A stretch of DNA of 59,034 nucleotides, taken from positions 1 to 59,034 of the forward strand of contig CAMSQM010000014.1 of assembly GCA_947062675.1 (NCBI GenBank), read 5' to 3'. Positions 41,507-52,496 of the stretch are shown one piece after another. The stretch is from an uncultured Roseburia sp. Its GTDB lineage: Bacteria > Bacillota > Clostridia > Lachnospirales > Lachnospiraceae. The translations under genes were made by a program, and so were the position numbers. Numbering within the stretch: the stretch's first letter is position 1; each line of letters begins with the position of its first letter. The notes beneath the pieces were generated by a model. It saw only the letters and a program-made list of their open reading frames with translations. It made no database searches and was not told the origin of the DNA.

Positions 41507-42588
41507 CAGACATTTTCCTCCTCAAATTTCTTCATAAATTCCACGAGCTTCTCCACGCCCTCCACGGGCATTGCATTGTAGATCGAGGCGCGCATGCCGC
41601 CGACTGTGCGGTGCCCTTTGAGATTAACAAATCCCGCAGCTGCGGCCTCTTTTACAAATTTTGCGTCCAGCTCCTCATTTCCGGTGACAAACGGCACATT
41701 CATCAGAGAGCGGTCGCCGGGCACGACGGTTCCCGAAAACAGACCGGACGCGTCCAGATAGTCGTAGAGAATCCCTGCCTTTCTGCGGTTGCGCTCCTGC
41801 ATGGCGGTAAGGCCGCCCGCTCTCTTCAGCCACTGGAATACTTTGCCGCAGATATATATGCCATAGCACGGCGGCGTATTGTAGAGCGAATCGTTATCCG
41901 CGTGTGTTTTATAGCGGAGCATGGTCGGAGTCCCCGCAAGAACGTCCTCCGTGATCAGATCCTCGCGGATAATTACGATCACGACGCCGGCCGGCCCGAT
42001 ATTTTTCTGCACTCCGCCAAAAATCACACCGTATTTTTTCACATCCACCGGCTCCGACAGAAAGCAGGAAGACACGTCAGCCACGAGCGTATGTCCCTTG
42101 GTGTCCGGGAGCTCCCGGTATTTTGTCCCGTAAATTGTGTTGTTCTCACAGATATAGACATAATCCAGATCGTCCGGAATGTCCAGATTCCGGCAGTCCG
42201 GAATATAGGAGAATGTTTTATCCTCTGAGGACGCCAGCTTTACAGCCTCCCCGTAGAGCTGTGCCTCCTGATACGCCTTCTTCGCCCACTGGCCGGTGAC
42301 GATATAGCCTGCTTTTTTGTGCTTCATCAGGTTCATCGGGATCATTGCAAACTGCTGGGACGCCCCTCCCTGTAAAAACAATACTTTGTAATTGTCCGGT
42401 ATCTGCATCAGATCACGCAGATCCTGCTCCGCCTCCTTAATGATGGTATCGTACACCTTTGAGCGGTGACTCATTTCCATCACGGACATTCCGCTGCCCC
42501 TGTAGTCCGTCATCTCTTCCGCCGCTTCTCTCAGCACTTCCTCCGGCAGCACCGCCGGTCCTGCGGAAAAATTATATACTCTGCTCAT
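41506..42588 (-). CDS. serC: Phosphoserine aminotransferase
   Basis: SerC converts 3-phosphohydroxypyruvate to phosphoserine with glutamate. The 360-residue PLP enzyme starts MSRVYNFSAGPAVLPEEVL and has the PLP lysine in GGVQKNIGPAG (about residue 196). The ATG at 42588 follows AGAGGAGGAAT. It heads a serC-serA-DUF1015 unit. The 123-base gap upstream holds a small hairpin (CCCGGAAAAGCCGGG) past the ilvB stop without a T-run, and no clear promoter. Confidence 0.95.
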   Translation of the reverse strand: MSRVYNFSAGPAVLPEEVLREAAEEMTDYRGSGMSVMEMSHRSKVYDTIIKEAEQDLRDLMQIPDNYKVLFLQGGASQQFAMIPMNLMKHKKAGYIVTGQWAKKAYQEAQLYGEAVKLASSEDKTFSYIPDCRNLDIPDDLDYVYICENNTIYGTKYRELPDTKGHTLVADVSSCFLSEPVDVKKYGVIFGGVQKNIGPAGVVIVIIREDLITEDVLAGTPTMLRYKTHADNDSLYNTPPCYGIYICGKVFQWLKRAGGLTAMQERNRRKAGILYDYLDASGLFSGTVVPGDRSLMNVPFVTGNEELDAKFVKEAAAAGFVNLKGHRTVGGMRASIYNAMPVEGVEKLVEFMKKFEEENV

Positions 42589-42711
42589 ATTCCTCCTCTT
42601 TCTGCGCGGCTTTTTCATATACCGGATCCGGGCCGCACAGAAACCGGCCGGACCCTTTCCGCACTCATCTGATACTGTAATCCCCGGCTTTTCCGGGCAT
42701 TTTCTGATATT

Positions 42712-44388
42712 TTAATCTTTCAGATCTTCCTCTGTAAACGCCGTGCTGATATCCTTTCCGGGAGCCACCATCGGCCAGACCTTATCGTCGCTGTCAATGA
42801 TGCAGTCGATAACGACCGGCCCGTCTGCCGCGAGCGCTTTCCGGAAAGCCTCGCGGAACTCTTCACGGTTCACCGCGCGGTACGCCGCGGCGCCCATCGC
42901 CTCCGCAAGCTTCACATAATCCATGCCATCGTCGAGAACCGTCGCGGAATACCGCTTTTCATAAAACAGATCCTGCCACTGTCTCACCATTCCGAGCACA
43001 TGATTATTGAAAATCACCTCGATAACCGGCAGCTTCTGCCGCACCGCCGTGGCCAGCTCATTCATATTCATGCGGAAGCACCCGTCCCCCGCAAAATTAA
43101 TCACGTGTTTTCCGGGATCCGCGCACGCGGCGCCGATCGCGGCGCCCAGACCGTACCCCATCGTGCCAAGGCCGCCGGAGGACAGAAATGTCCGCGGCTC
43201 CTTATATTTATAATACTGCGCCGCCCACATCTGGTGCTGCCCCACTTCCGTAACGATCACCGCATCCCCCTTTGTGGCGCGGTAGACTTCCTCGACGATA
43301 AAAGGGCCGGTCAGCGCGCCTTGCGGATAGCTGAGCGGATATTTTTCTTTCAGCGCCTTCACTTCACGCACCCACTCCGCGTGATTCAGCTGTGAAAGAC
43401 GCCCGTTCAGGCGCGCGAGAATCTCCTTCAGATCACCGGTCACGCAGGCGTCCACGCGGATATTTTTGTTGATTTCCGCCGCATCCACGTCAAACTGCAG
43501 AATTTTCGCCCCTCTCGCAAATGTTTCCGCATTCCCGGTAACCCGGTCTGAAAAGCGCACGCCAAGCGCAATCAGCAGATCGCAGCCGCTGACGCCGAGA
43601 TTCGAGGTTTTCGTCCCGTGCATGCCGAGCATTCCGGTATAGAGATCGTCTGTGCCGTCAAACGCCCCTTTTCCCATCAGCGTATCGCAGACCGGCGCAT
43701 CGACTTTGCGCACAAATTCCTGTAATTCGGCACAGGCCCCCGAGATCACAGCCCCGCCGCCGACAAATATATAGGGCTTTTGTGCCTCCTGTATCATCGC
43801 CGCAGCGGTATTAAGCGCCTCATCGTCAATGGCGTCCACAATCCGCGGGACTTCCTGCGCTTTCTGAAATGTATACTCCGTCTTCGCGGCCGTGACATCC
43901 TTGGGGATATCCACCAGCACGGGTCCCGGTCTCCCCTTCTGCGCAATCATAAATGCCCTGCGGATGGTCTGCGCCAGCTTTTCCACATCTTTTACGATAA
44001 AATTGTGCTTGGTGATCGGCGTCGTGATGCCCGCAATATCGATTTCCTGAAAACTGTCTTTACCAAGGAGCGGAACGGTCACATTGCAGGTGAGCGCCAC
44101 CACCGGCACCGAATCCATATAAGCCGTCGCGATACCTGTCACAAGGTTCGACGCACCGGGGCCGCTCGTCGCAAAACAGACGCCCACTTTTCCGGTGCTG
44201 CGCGCATACCCGTCCGCAGCGTGGGACGCGCCCTGTTCATGGGAAGTTAAAATGTGGTGTATCTCATTTTTATGTTTATAGAGTTCATCGTATACATTTA
44301 AAATAGCGCCGCCCGGATAACCGAATACGGTATCCACACCCTGTTCCTTCAGGCATTCAATTACAATCTGCGCACCTGTCAACTGCAT
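42712..44388 (-). CDS. ilvB: Acetolactate synthase, large (catalytic) subunit
   Basis: IlvB joins two pyruvates (or pyruvate and 2-oxobutyrate) with thiamine diphosphate, the first common step of valine, leucine and isoleucine synthesis. The 558-residue protein has VFGYPGGAILNVYD and HEQGASHAADGYARSTGK near the start, and the ThDP motif GDGCFRMNMNELATA (about residue 440). It is the last gene of leuB-ilvD-ilvB. No small regulatory subunit (ilvN/ilvH) follows, so it is elsewhere or absent. Confidence 0.95.
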   Translation of the reverse strand: MQLTGAQIVIECLKEQGVDTVFGYPGGAILNVYDELYKHKNEIHHILTSHEQGASHAADGYARSTGKVGVCFATSGPGASNLVTGIATAYMDSVPVVALTCNVTVPLLGKDSFQEIDIAGITTPITKHNFIVKDVEKLAQTIRRAFMIAQKGRPGPVLVDIPKDVTAAKTEYTFQKAQEVPRIVDAIDDEALNTAAAMIQEAQKPYIFVGGGAVISGACAELQEFVRKVDAPVCDTLMGKGAFDGTDDLYTGMLGMHGTKTSNLGVSGCDLLIALGVRFSDRVTGNAETFARGAKILQFDVDAAEINKNIRVDACVTGDLKEILARLNGRLSQLNHAEWVREVKALKEKYPLSYPQGALTGPFIVEEVYRATKGDAVIVTEVGQHQMWAAQYYKYKEPRTFLSSGGLGTMGYGLGAAIGAACADPGKHVINFAGDGCFRMNMNELATAVRQKLPVIEVIFNNHVLGMVRQWQDLFYEKRYSATVLDDGMDYVKLAEAMGAAAYRAVNREEFREAFRKALAADGPVVIDCIIDSDDKVWPMVAPGKDISTAFTEEDLKD

Positions 44389-44436
44389 ATCGTATTCCTC
44401 TCTTTTCTGAACGAAACTGTTTTGTCCTAAAAAATA

Positions 44437-46104
44437 TCACTGCGGAAGCTCTAAAATCGCCCCGCGGTTGCCGGAAGTCACGAGGGACGCATAGCGCTTC
44501 AGATAGCCGGTCGTCACCTTCGGTTCCCGCGGCTGCCATGCCGCGCGGCGGCGCAAAAGCTCTTCGTCCGGCACGTCCACCTCCAGCTTAAGCGCCGGAA
44601 TATTGATGCGGATCCGGTCGCCCTCCTCAATCAGGGCAATCGGGCCTCCCACGGCCGCTTCCGGGGACACATGGCCGATGGACGCCCCGCGGCTTGCGCC
44701 GGAAAAACGTCCGTCCGTGATCAGAGCCACCGACGATCCCAGTCCCATTCCCGCAATCGCGGAAGTCGGATTTAACATTTCCCGCATTCCCGGTCCGCCT
44801 TTCGGTCCCTCATAGCGGATGACCACGACATCGCCCGCCACGATTTTACCGCCCTTTATCGCCGCGATCGCATCCTCCTCGCAGTCAAAGACGCGCGCCG
44901 GCCCCTCGTGGACCATCATCTCCTCACAGACCGCGGAGCGCTTTACGACGCTGCCGTCCGGCGCGAGATTGCCTTTTAACACGGCGAGACCGCCCGTCTT
45001 ACTGTACGGGTTATCCACCGGGCGGATGACCTCCGGATTCTTATTGACTGCATCCGCGATATTTTCCCCGACTGTCTTTCCTGTCACGGTCATGCATTCC
45101 GTGTGCAGCAGGCCGATATCCGCGAGCTCCTTCATCACGGCGTAAACGCCGCCCGCCTCATTGAGATCCTCCATATAGGTCGGGCCCGCCGGGGCGAGAT
45201 GGCAGAGATTCGGCGTCTTTTCACTGATCGGATTGGCGTAGGCGATATCAAAATCAAAACCGGTCTCGTGGGCGATGGCCGGGAGATGGAGCATGCTGTT
45301 GGTCGAACAGCCGAGCGCCATATCCACCGTGAGCGCGTTTAAGATTGCTTCCTTTGTCATGATATCGCGCGGGCGGATGTCCCTCCGGTACATCTCCATC
45401 ACCGCCATTCCGGCATGCTTTGCGAGTGCGAGGCGCTCCGAATAGACCGCCGGAATCGTCCCGTTCCCGCCGAGTCCCATGCCCAGCACCTCGGTCAGAC
45501 AGTTCATGGAATTTGCTGTGTACATGCCGGAGCAGGAGCCGCAGGTCGGGCAGGTCTTCTGCTCGTACTCTTTTACATCCTCCTCCGTCATGGTGCCAGC
45601 CGCACAGGCACCGACCGCCTCAAACATCGAGGAGAGGCTCGTCTTTTTCCCGTGTACGCGCCCCGCCAGCATCGGACCGCCGGAGACGAACACCGTGGGC
45701 ACATTGACGCGCGCCGCCGCCATCAGAAGTCCCGGCACATTCTTGTCGCAGTTGGGAACCATCACAAGCGCGTCAAACTGGTGCGCCAGCGCCATACATT
45801 CCGTGGAATCCGCGATCAGATCACGTGTGACCAGCGAATATTTCATCCCGATATGCCCCATCGCGATGCCGTCGCAGACGGCGATCGCCGGAAATACCAC
45901 CGGAACGCCGCCCGCCTCCGCCACGCCCATCTTCACGGCCTCCACAATTTTATCCAGATTCATATGCCCCGGCACGATCTCGTTGTAAGAGCTCACAATC
46001 CCGACCATGGGCTTTGCCATCTCTTCCTCCGTAAAACCGAGTGCGTGAAACAGGCTCCTGTGCGGCGCCTGCTGCATTCCTTTTTTTACATTATCACTTT
46101 TCAT
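44437..46104 (-). CDS. ilvD: Dihydroxy-acid dehydratase
   Basis: IlvD removes water from dihydroxyisovalerate and its isoleucine counterpart, using an iron-sulfur cluster. The 555-residue protein has the three cluster regions: [29 protein letters not shown], and earlier [10 protein letters not shown]. The catalytic serine is in [14 protein letters not shown] (about residue 465). The ATG at 46104 follows ATGAGGAAAAC; upstream codons of the open frame have no site. It sits between leuB (99 bases upstream) and ilvB (48 bases downstream). Confidence 0.96.
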   Translation of the reverse strand: MKSDNVKKGMQQAPHRSLFHALGFTEEEMAKPMVGIVSSYNEIVPGHMNLDKIVEAVKMGVAEAGGVPVVFPAIAVCDGIAMGHIGMKYSLVTRDLIADSTECMALAHQFDALVMVPNCDKNVPGLLMAAARVNVPTVFVSGGPMLAGRVHGKKTSLSSMFEAVGACAAGTMTEEDVKEYEQKTCPTCGSCSGMYTANSMNCLTEVLGMGLGGNGTIPAVYSERLALAKHAGMAVMEMYRRDIRPRDIMTKEAILNALTVDMALGCSTNSMLHLPAIAHETGFDFDIAYANPISEKTPNLCHLAPAGPTYMEDLNEAGGVYAVMKELADIGLLHTECMTVTGKTVGENIADAVNKNPEVIRPVDNPYSKTGGLAVLKGNLAPDGSVVKRSAVCEEMMVHEGPARVFDCEEDAIAAIKGGKIVAGDVVVIRYEGPKGGPGMREMLNPTSAIAGMGLGSSVALITDGRFSGASRGASIGHVSPEAAVGGPIALIEEGDRIRINIPALKLEVDVPDEELLRRRAAWQPREPKVTTGYLKRYASLVTSGNRGAILELPQ

Positions 46105-46203
46105 GTTTTCCTCATTTCTGCACTGCTTTTGTGCATGATGAAGTTTGTGGATGCAGTGCGGACACAAACCCCGCATAAATGCCGTTTCCCAGGGAGCCGG
46201 TAT

Positions 46204-47295
46204 TTAAACACGCGCCGCGATCAGATCTCCCATCTCTGCGGTACCCACCTGCGTCACGCCCGCAGCCTCCTGCGGCATCAGATCAATTGTGCGGTACCCC
46301 TCTCTGAGCACCTGCTTAACAGCGCTCTCAATGGCCTCCGCCTCGGCGTCGAGGTCAAACGTGTAGCGCAGCATCATCGCGGCGCTTAAGATGGTCGCGA
46401 TCGGATTCGCAATGCCCTTCCCCGCGATATCCGGCGCCGAGCCACCGCTCGGCTCATAGAGCCCGAACTTCGTATCGTTTAAGCTGGCGCTCGCAAGCAT
46501 TCCGATCGAGCCGGTCACCATGCTCGCCTCATCCGAGAGAATATCCCCGAACATGTTTTCTGTCAGGATCACGTCAAACTGCCCCGGATCCCGGACGAGC
46601 TGCATCGCGCAGTTGTCCACCAGCATGTGCTCATACGACACCTGCGGGTAATCCTTCGCGACCTCCTCCACAACCCTGCGCCAGAGACGCGAGGAATCGA
46701 GAACATTCGCCTTGTCCACGCTCGTCACCTTTTTGCGGCGCTTCATCGCAATGTCAAAACCGCGCTTTGCGATTCTGCGGATCTCATGTTCATTGTATGT
46801 AAGCGTATCGGTGGCCGTCAGAACGCCGTCCGTCTCTTCTGTCCTGCGCTCTCCGAAGTAAAGCCCGCCTGTCAGCTCGCGCATGATCATCATGTCGAAA
46901 CCGTCGCCGATCACCTCTTCTTTCAGCGGGCAGGCCGCCTTAAGCTCCTCATAGAGATATGCCGGCCGCAGATTCGCAAAGAGATTTAAGGATTTGCGCA
47001 GCCGAAGAAGCCCCGCCTCCGGTCTCTTTTCCGGCGGCAGCCGGTACCACGGCGAGGTGGAAGTATTTCCTCCGATGGAACCCATCAGCACCGCGTCCGA
47101 GGCTTTCGCCGCCGCGATGGCCTCCTCTGTCAGCGGCTCTCCCGTCGCGTCGATGGAACATCCTCCCATCAGGATATCTTCATAGTGAAAGGTATGTCCG
47201 CAGGTCTCCCCGATTTTATTCAGTACTTTTTTCGCTTCCGCGATAATCTCAGGACCGATTCCGTCTCCTGAAATCACACCAATACGGCATTCCAT
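46204..47295 (-). CDS. leuB: 3-isopropylmalate dehydrogenase
   Basis: LeuB oxidises and decarboxylates 3-isopropylmalate in leucine synthesis, with NAD. The 363-residue protein begins [18 protein letters not shown] and has ADKAN-type segment [17 protein letters not shown], the metal-binding [11 protein letters not shown] and [16 protein letters not shown], and [17 protein letters not shown]. The ATG follows GAGGGGCTGAAT. It heads leuB-ilvD-ilvB; leuA, leuC and leuD are not in the window. No T-box or leader peptide fits in the 51 bases between promoter and start. Confidence 0.96.
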   Translation of the reverse strand: MECRIGVISGDGIGPEIIAEAKKVLNKIGETCGHTFHYEDILMGGCSIDATGEPLTEEAIAAAKASDAVLMGSIGGNTSTSPWYRLPPEKRPEAGLLRLRKSLNLFANLRPAYLYEELKAACPLKEEVIGDGFDMMIMRELTGGLYFGERRTEETDGVLTATDTLTYNEHEIRRIAKRGFDIAMKRRKKVTSVDKANVLDSSRLWRRVVEEVAKDYPQVSYEHMLVDNCAMQLVRDPGQFDVILTENMFGDILSDEASMVTGSIGMLASASLNDTKFGLYEPSGGSAPDIAGKGIANPIATILSAAMMLRYTFDLDAEAEAIESAVKQVLREGYRTIDLMPQEAAGVTQVGTAEMGDLIAARV

Positions 47296-47345
47296 ATTCA
47301 GCCCCTCTTTCTTTTTTATGATAATTTATTAAAGTCATACTGTTT

Positions 47346-47374
47346 ATAATAATGTATCCAGGGGAACATTGCAA
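47346..47374 (-). promoter_or_regulatory. Promoter of leuB-ilvD-ilvB
   Basis: On the minus strand TTGCAA (47374-47369), 17 bases, TATTAT (47351-47346), about 50 bases before the leuB start. Confidence 0.65.
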
Positions 47375-47386
47375 CTGTTATCTTTT

Positions 47387-48325
47387 CTAAATCAGCCCCG
47401 CCGCCTTCATCACATAAATCCAGAAGAAAATCGTCCCGACCGAGACCGCCGTGCTGATCACGACCAGCTCTCCCGCAAGCTTCCCGTCCCCTCCCATGTT
47501 CTGCGCCATCGGATAGGACGACGCGGCGATTGGCGCCGCAAACATAATCAGATAAAGAAACCTCTCCAGCTCCGTAAAATCCGCCAGGAGAGAGACCCCC
47601 GCGGCGACTGCGGGGAGAAGCATCATTTTAATGCCGAGAACAGAAACCAGGTATTTCCGGTCCGCGCGCACAGAAGAAAAATCCAGTGTTCCTCCGAGCA
47701 CAAACAGAGCCAGAGGTGTTGTCATGGCGGCAAACTGGGAGACCGGCTTTTCCACTGCCTGCGGCAGACAGATCCCGCACACAAGCGCGATCAGGCCGGC
47801 AATCGCCCCGAGAATCAGGGGATTTTTAAGGATCTTCCCGGCCAGGGTCACGATGCTGATGCTGCCGCCCCGGAAGTATTCCAGAATGATCACTGCCATC
47901 ACATTATACAGCGGGACAATCACCGCCACAAGCAGGGAGGCCATGGCAACTCCTTCCCTCCCAAACAGGTTTTCCGTCAGTGGAATCGCAAACAGAACAA
48001 AATTGCTCCTGTAGATCCCCTGGATCACAACCCCGCGCTTTGGATTATCCCTGACCAGCAGAGGAACTATCACAAATAAGACGGCGATCAGCAGAAACAG
48101 GCTGCAGACGCTTACGGCCAGCAGACGCGCGTTCATTTCCAGCGAATCCCCGTTGTCATACATGTTGTAAAACATCATAAATGGAAAAAACACTTTAAAT
48201 ACCAGCTGATTCAGACTCTGCATAAACGCCCTGTCCGCCAGCCGGAGCCGCCTCACCGCATAGCCGAACGCAATACAGATCATAAACGGCATCACCGCAT
48301 TTACTGCAATCCTGAAATTCTCCAT
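47387..48325 (-). CDS. AEC-family (auxin efflux carrier-like) transporter
   Basis: A 312-residue integral membrane protein with about ten segments, of the AEC family that includes bacterial malate and related acid carriers. It starts MENFRIAVNAVMPFMICIAFG and has IYRSNFVLFAIPLTENLFG and the closing segment MFAAPIAASSYPMAQNMGGD. The ATG at about 48325 follows GGAGATTTTT; 62 extra codons upstream are not supported by a site and overlap the end of the preceding gene region. The substrate cannot be told. Confidence 0.85.
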   Translation of the reverse strand: MENFRIAVNAVMPFMICIAFGYAVRRLRLADRAFMQSLNQLVFKVFFPFMMFYNMYDNGDSLEMNARLLAVSVCSLFLLIAVLFVIVPLLVRDNPKRGVVIQGIYRSNFVLFAIPLTENLFGREGVAMASLLVAVIVPLYNVMAVIILEYFRGGSISIVTLAGKILKNPLILGAIAGLIALVCGICLPQAVEKPVSQFAAMTTPLALFVLGGTLDFSSVRADRKYLVSVLGIKMMLLPAVAAGVSLLADFTELERFLYLIMFAAPIAASSYPMAQNMGGDGKLAGELVVISTAVSVGTIFFWIYVMKAAGLI

Positions 48326-48410
48326 AAAAATCTCCATTCGGAATTTTAACAGCCAAAAGGCCGGACTGCCGCCAAATCCGCAGCAGCCCGGCCTCTGTTT
48401 CCTGTACTTT

Positions 48411-49835
48411 TCAGCAGCCCGGCTCTTTTTCGCCGGCCGGCACGGCGCCCTGTCCGCCGCGCAGATACGCGTCGATTCCATTTGCCGCAGCTTTGCCGGC
48501 GCCCATCGCAAGAATCACGGTCGCGGCTCCTGTCACGGCATCCCCTCCGGCGAAAACGCCCTCTTTGGAGGTCGCTCCGTCCTCCTCGCCAGCCACGATG
48601 CACTGCCAGCGGTTGATGTCAAGCCCTTTCGTCGTGGAAGAAATCAGCGGATTCGGAGACGTTCCGAGCGACATAATGACTGTGTCCGCCTCGATCTCAT
48701 ATTCTGACCCGGGTATCTCAACCGGACTTCTTCTGCCCGACTCATCCGGCTCGCCGAGCTCCATCTTAATCACCCGCGCCCCGCGCACACAGCCGTTCTC
48801 ATCCACAAGGATCTCAGTCGGATTCTGGAGCAGGTCAAAAATAATTCCCTCCTCCTTCGCGTGGTGAACCTCCTCCACTCTGGCCGGAAGCTCCGCCTCG
48901 CTGCGGCGGTATACAATATGTACCTCGGCTCCCAGACGCTTTGCTGTCCGCGCCGCATCCATTGCGACATTGCCGCCGCCGACGACAATCACTTTGCGCC
49001 CTGCGCTGATCGGGGTGTCGTATTCTTCCAGAAAAGCTTTCATCAGATTGCTCCTGGTCAGGTATTCGTTTGCGGAAAACACGCCGAGCGCCTGCTCTCC
49101 GGGGATCCCCATAAAGCGCGGAAGTCCGGCGCCTGAACCGATAAATACCGCCTCAAAGCCCTCCTTCTCCATCAGCTCGTCGATCGTCACCGATTTTCCG
49201 ATCACAACATTTGTCTCAATCTTCACGCCGAGCGCCCTGACATTTTCCACCTCCGCGGCGACCACTTCCTTCTTGGGAAGACGGAATTCCGGAATTCCGT
49301 AACTGAGCACGCCGCCCGGCTCATGAAGCGCCTCGAAGATTGTCACATCGTAGCCCATTTTTGCCAGATCGCCGGCGCAGGTCAGGCCTGCCGGACCCGA
49401 ACCGATCACCGCCACTTTATGTCCGTTTTTGTGATCCGGCGCCTTTGGACTGATGCCGTGCGATCTCGCCCAGTCGGCTGTAAAGCGCTCCAGCTTGCCG
49501 ATCGACACCGGATCTCCCTTATATCCGCGAATACATTTTCCCTCGCACTGGCTCTCCTGCGGGCACACACGGCCGCAGACCGCCGGAAGCGCGGAAGCCT
49601 GACTGATGGTCTGATACGCCTCCTCAAACTTCTCTTCTTTTATCCGGGAGATAAATGCCGGGATATCAATCGCCACCGGACATCCTTTGATGCACTGTGC
49701 ATTTTTACAGTTCAGGCAGCGCGCCGCCTCTTCCACCGCCTCTTTCTCGTTATATCCAAGACACACTTCCTCAAAGTTCGCCGCACGAACCAGAGGCTCC
49801 TGCTCGCGAACCGGTACTTTTTTTAATACGTCCAT
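48411..49835 (-). CDS. nfnB: NADPH-dependent glutamate-synthase-like oxidoreductase, probably NfnB
   Basis: A 474-residue flavoprotein annotated in many genomes as homotetrameric glutamate synthase GltA. It has N-terminal 4Fe-4S motifs (CLNCKNAQCIKGCP; CGRVCPQESQCEGKC), the FAD loop VIGSGPAGLTCAGDLA (about residue 147) and the NADPH loop VVGGGNVAMDAARTA (about residue 287). Directly after an NfnA-like subunit gene it is best read as NfnB of the electron-bifurcating NADH-dependent ferredoxin:NADP+ oxidoreductase. The ATG at 49835 follows GGAGGAAAAAA. Glutamate synthesis alone is the alternative. Confidence 0.88.
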   Translation of the reverse strand: MDVLKKVPVREQEPLVRAANFEEVCLGYNEKEAVEEAARCLNCKNAQCIKGCPVAIDIPAFISRIKEEKFEEAYQTISQASALPAVCGRVCPQESQCEGKCIRGYKGDPVSIGKLERFTADWARSHGISPKAPDHKNGHKVAVIGSGPAGLTCAGDLAKMGYDVTIFEALHEPGGVLSYGIPEFRLPKKEVVAAEVENVRALGVKIETNVVIGKSVTIDELMEKEGFEAVFIGSGAGLPRFMGIPGEQALGVFSANEYLTRSNLMKAFLEEYDTPISAGRKVIVVGGGNVAMDAARTAKRLGAEVHIVYRRSEAELPARVEEVHHAKEEGIIFDLLQNPTEILVDENGCVRGARVIKMELGEPDESGRRSPVEIPGSEYEIEADTVIMSLGTSPNPLISSTTKGLDINRWQCIVAGEEDGATSKEGVFAGGDAVTGAATVILAMGAGKAAANGIDAYLRGGQGAVPAGEKEPGC

Positions 49836-50011
49836 TTTTTTCCTCCATGCCGGAGCATTTTTTTGCGAAGGCCGCGAGACGGATATCCAATCCGGCTCTG
49901 CGATTTTGGGTCCGGAGCTCCGACGCAGACCCATAATGTCCCTCCATGCGCACACACGCTCTGCCCGCAGACTGAAAACCGCCGGTTCCTGCTTTTCAAC
50001 TATTTACATAA

Positions 50012-50890
50012 CTAGCTGCAGTGTCCGCATCCGCCGTGATGCGTGTCGCCTTCCTGCAGTCTGAGCATCGCCCTTCCCTCCTCGGTCCTGTACTGATTCT
50101 GGCGCTTCATCGCCTGATCAAAATCCACAAGATGACCGTTGAATTCAGGCCCGTCCACGCAGGCAAATTTTACTTTTCCGTCCACCATCAGGCGGCAGGC
50201 GCCGCACATCCCGGTTCCGTCCACCATAATCGGGTTCATCGAAACAATCGTCGGAAGTCCGAGCTCCTTCGTCAGAATACAGACATATTTCATCATAATC
50301 ATCGGCCCGATCGCCACACAGTGGTCATAGCGGATCCCCTGATCGTAGAGAGCCTGAAGCTGTGCGGTCCCCGTGCCGTGAAACCCGTAAGAACCATCGT
50401 CTGTCGTTATGTACAGATTTGAAGCCACTCTCCTCATCTCCTCCTCGAGGATCAGCAGCTCTTTATTTCTGGAACCCATGATCACATCGCAGTCCACGCC
50501 GTGCTCATGCAGCCATTTTACCTGCGGATAAACCGGAGCCGTCCCGACGCCGCCCGCGATAAACACGATCTTTTTTTTCTTTAACTCCTCCGGCTCCACG
50601 CCGGTCAGATCGGACGGACATCCCAGCGGACCCACAAAATCCTGAAAAATGTCCCCTTCTTTTAAACCGGCCATGCGCTCCGTGGATGCTCCCACAACCT
50701 GAAATACAATCGTGATCGTCCCCGCTTCCCTGTCGTAGTCGCAGATCGTCAGCGGAATGCGCTCTCCCGTCTCATCAATTTTTACTATCACAAACTGCCC
50801 CGGCTCACAGTACTGCGCAACGCGGGGCGCCCTGACATCCATAAGATAAATCTTATCCGCCAGCTTTTCTCTTTTTACGATTGGATACAT
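50012..50890 (-). CDS. nfnA: Ferredoxin-NADP reductase-like subunit, probably NfnA
   Basis: A 292-residue protein with FAD- and NAD-binding domains of the ferredoxin-reductase/dihydroorotate dehydrogenase electron-transfer type (QYCEPGQFVIVKIDETGER, then IVFIAGGVGTAPVYPQ). A C-terminal cysteine cluster (MCGACRLMVDGKVKFACVDGP) binds [2Fe-2S]. The ATG at 50890 follows AAGGAGGATCAGG. With the next gene it forms a NfnAB-like pair balancing NADH, NADPH and ferredoxin, which suits a hydrogen-metabolising anaerobe. The 176-base gap to nfnB holds no other gene. Confidence 0.88.
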   Translation of the reverse strand: MYPIVKREKLADKIYLMDVRAPRVAQYCEPGQFVIVKIDETGERIPLTICDYDREAGTITIVFQVVGASTERMAGLKEGDIFQDFVGPLGCPSDLTGVEPEELKKKKIVFIAGGVGTAPVYPQVKWLHEHGVDCDVIMGSRNKELLILEEEMRRVASNLYITTDDGSYGFHGTGTAQLQALYDQGIRYDHCVAIGPMIMMKYVCILTKELGLPTIVSMNPIMVDGTGMCGACRLMVDGKVKFACVDGPEFNGHLVDFDQAMKRQNQYRTEEGRAMLRLQEGDTHHGGCGHCS

Positions 50891-50987
50891 CCTGATCCTC
50901 CTTACCATTTATCCACCAGTAACTTATAATAAATGAAAAGCCGTCCATTTTCAACGGCTTTTCCCCTGTTTCCATACATATACCAGA

Positions 50988-52193
50988 TTATTTGCGCGAA
51001 TTTCTAAGGAAATCCGGTATCTTGATATCCACCTGCTGTACCGTGCTCTCCGGCTGGCGCGGCTTCTGAATACCCGTGAAGGGCGCGGCACTCTGCTGCG
51101 GCGCCTGCTGCCCCGCATTACCCATCCCGTATCCAGGCATGGCAGGTGGCGCCTGACGGTTCATCCCCGCGGGCCCGACAGGTCTTGTGACTGTCGCTGT
51201 ATTCTGATACTGGAGTTTGGGCATAATCTTATTGGAAGCTCCCGGACTCTCCAGCCCTGTCGCAATGACTGTGATCGTGGCCTCGTCCGCCATGGACTCG
51301 TCAAATTTGGCTCCGAAAATGATATTGGCGTTGTCCCCCGCCAGATCCTGCACATAACTCGCAGCGTCATTGGCATCCATCAGGGAGATATCGCCGGAAA
51401 TATTGATAATGACATGGGTAGCCCCTGTGATCGTCGTCTCGAGCAGCGGGCTTGCAACGGCAAGCTTGACCGCCTCGATGGCCTTGTCGTCCCCCTTGGC
51501 GTTGCCGATACCGATATGCGCCATCCCCTTATCCTTCATAACCGTGGATACATCGGCGAAGTCAAGATTGATCAGCGCTGGGAGATTGATCAGATCGGTA
51601 ATTCCCTGCACGGCCTGCTGAAGTACCTCATCGGCTTTTTTTAAGGCATCCGGCATCGTCGTACGCCTGTCCACAATCTCGAGAAGCTTATCGTTCGGTA
51701 TCACGATCAGGGTATCGACGCTCTCCTTTAAGCGGTCGATCCCGGAGAGAGCGTTCACCATGCGCTGCTTTGCCTCGAACTTAAACGGCTTGGTGACGAC
51801 GCCGACTGTCAGAATCCCCTGCTCTTTGGCAATCCTCGCAACGACAGGCGCTGCTCCCGTGCCGGTGCCGCCGCCCATCCCGCAGGTGACAAATACCATG
51901 TCGGAACCTTTTACCGCCGCGGAAAGCTCTTCCATGCTCTCCTCCGCCGCCTTCTCCCCGATCTCCGGCTGTGCACCGGCACCGAGTCCCTTGGTCAGCT
52001 TTTCACCGATCTGAATCAGCGTCGGCGCCTTGCAGAGCGTCAGAGCCTGCTTATCCGTATTAATCCCGATAAACTCCACTCCTCCGATATTTTCATCAAT
52101 CATTCTATTCACAGCGTTATTTCCAGCACCGCCGACCCCGATCACGATAATCTTTGCACTGGTATCTGCTTCTGTCGTCATTATCTCCAGCAA
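50988..52193 (-). CDS. ftsZ: Cell division protein FtsZ
   Basis: FtsZ is the tubulin-like GTPase that forms the division ring. The 401-residue protein has [19 protein letters not shown], the signature [13 protein letters not shown] (about residue 107) and a variable Gln/Pro/Ala-rich linker (about 320-385) before the C-terminal peptide ([12 protein letters not shown]). I chose the TTG at 52193, seven bases after GGAGG, giving [15 protein letters not shown] as in related Lachnospiraceae. It is the last gene of the division cluster, with its own promoter upstream. Confidence 0.97.
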   Translation of the reverse strand: MLEIMTTEADTSAKIIVIGVGGAGNNAVNRMIDENIGGVEFIGINTDKQALTLCKAPTLIQIGEKLTKGLGAGAQPEIGEKAAEESMEELSAAVKGSDMVFVTCGMGGGTGTGAAPVVARIAKEQGILTVGVVTKPFKFEAKQRMVNALSGIDRLKESVDTLIVIPNDKLLEIVDRRTTMPDALKKADEVLQQAVQGITDLINLPALINLDFADVSTVMKDKGMAHIGIGNAKGDDKAIEAVKLAVASPLLETTITGATHVIINISGDISLMDANDAASYVQDLAGDNANIIFGAKFDESMADEATITVIATGLESPGASNKIMPKLQYQNTATVTRPVGPAGMNRQAPPAMPGYGMGNAGQQAPQQSAAPFTGIQKPRQPESTVQQVDIKIPDFLRNSRK

Positions 52194-52458
52194 GGTAGTT
52201 CCTCCTTCATTCTCTCCCAAAATTCATATCCTGTTGTAAAAAGCTCCCCCGGTTACACCAATCTATCAGGACCTGAAACACTCCCGTCCCTGTCATCCGT
52301 CATTCCCACATCACAGCCCGCCGGTACACTGAAAATCCGTGCGGCTGCTGCAGCCACCGGAAGCGGCGGACAGCCCGCAAACCCCTGATCCGGCAGAAAA
52401 AGGCACAGATCGTCGTGTTTTGGGCGCAAAATGCTCTGATTGCAAACTCATATATCTT

Positions 52459-52487
52459 ATAATATAATTTTTCCAGAAATTAATCAA
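52459..52487 (-). promoter_or_regulatory. Promoter of ftsZ with a long leader
   Basis: On the minus strand TTGATT (52487-52482), 17 bases, TATTAT (52464-52459). The 303-base gap 52194-52496 contains this promoter and a leader of about 260 bases. I see no open frame or clear regulatory RNA in it. Confidence 0.65.
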
Positions 52488-52496
52488 CAGATTTTT

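Noticed and set aside
47296..47386. T-box or leucine leader upstream of leuB
   Set aside because: Only about 90 bases separate leuB from the next gene and the promoter leaves about 40 bases of leader, too short for either.
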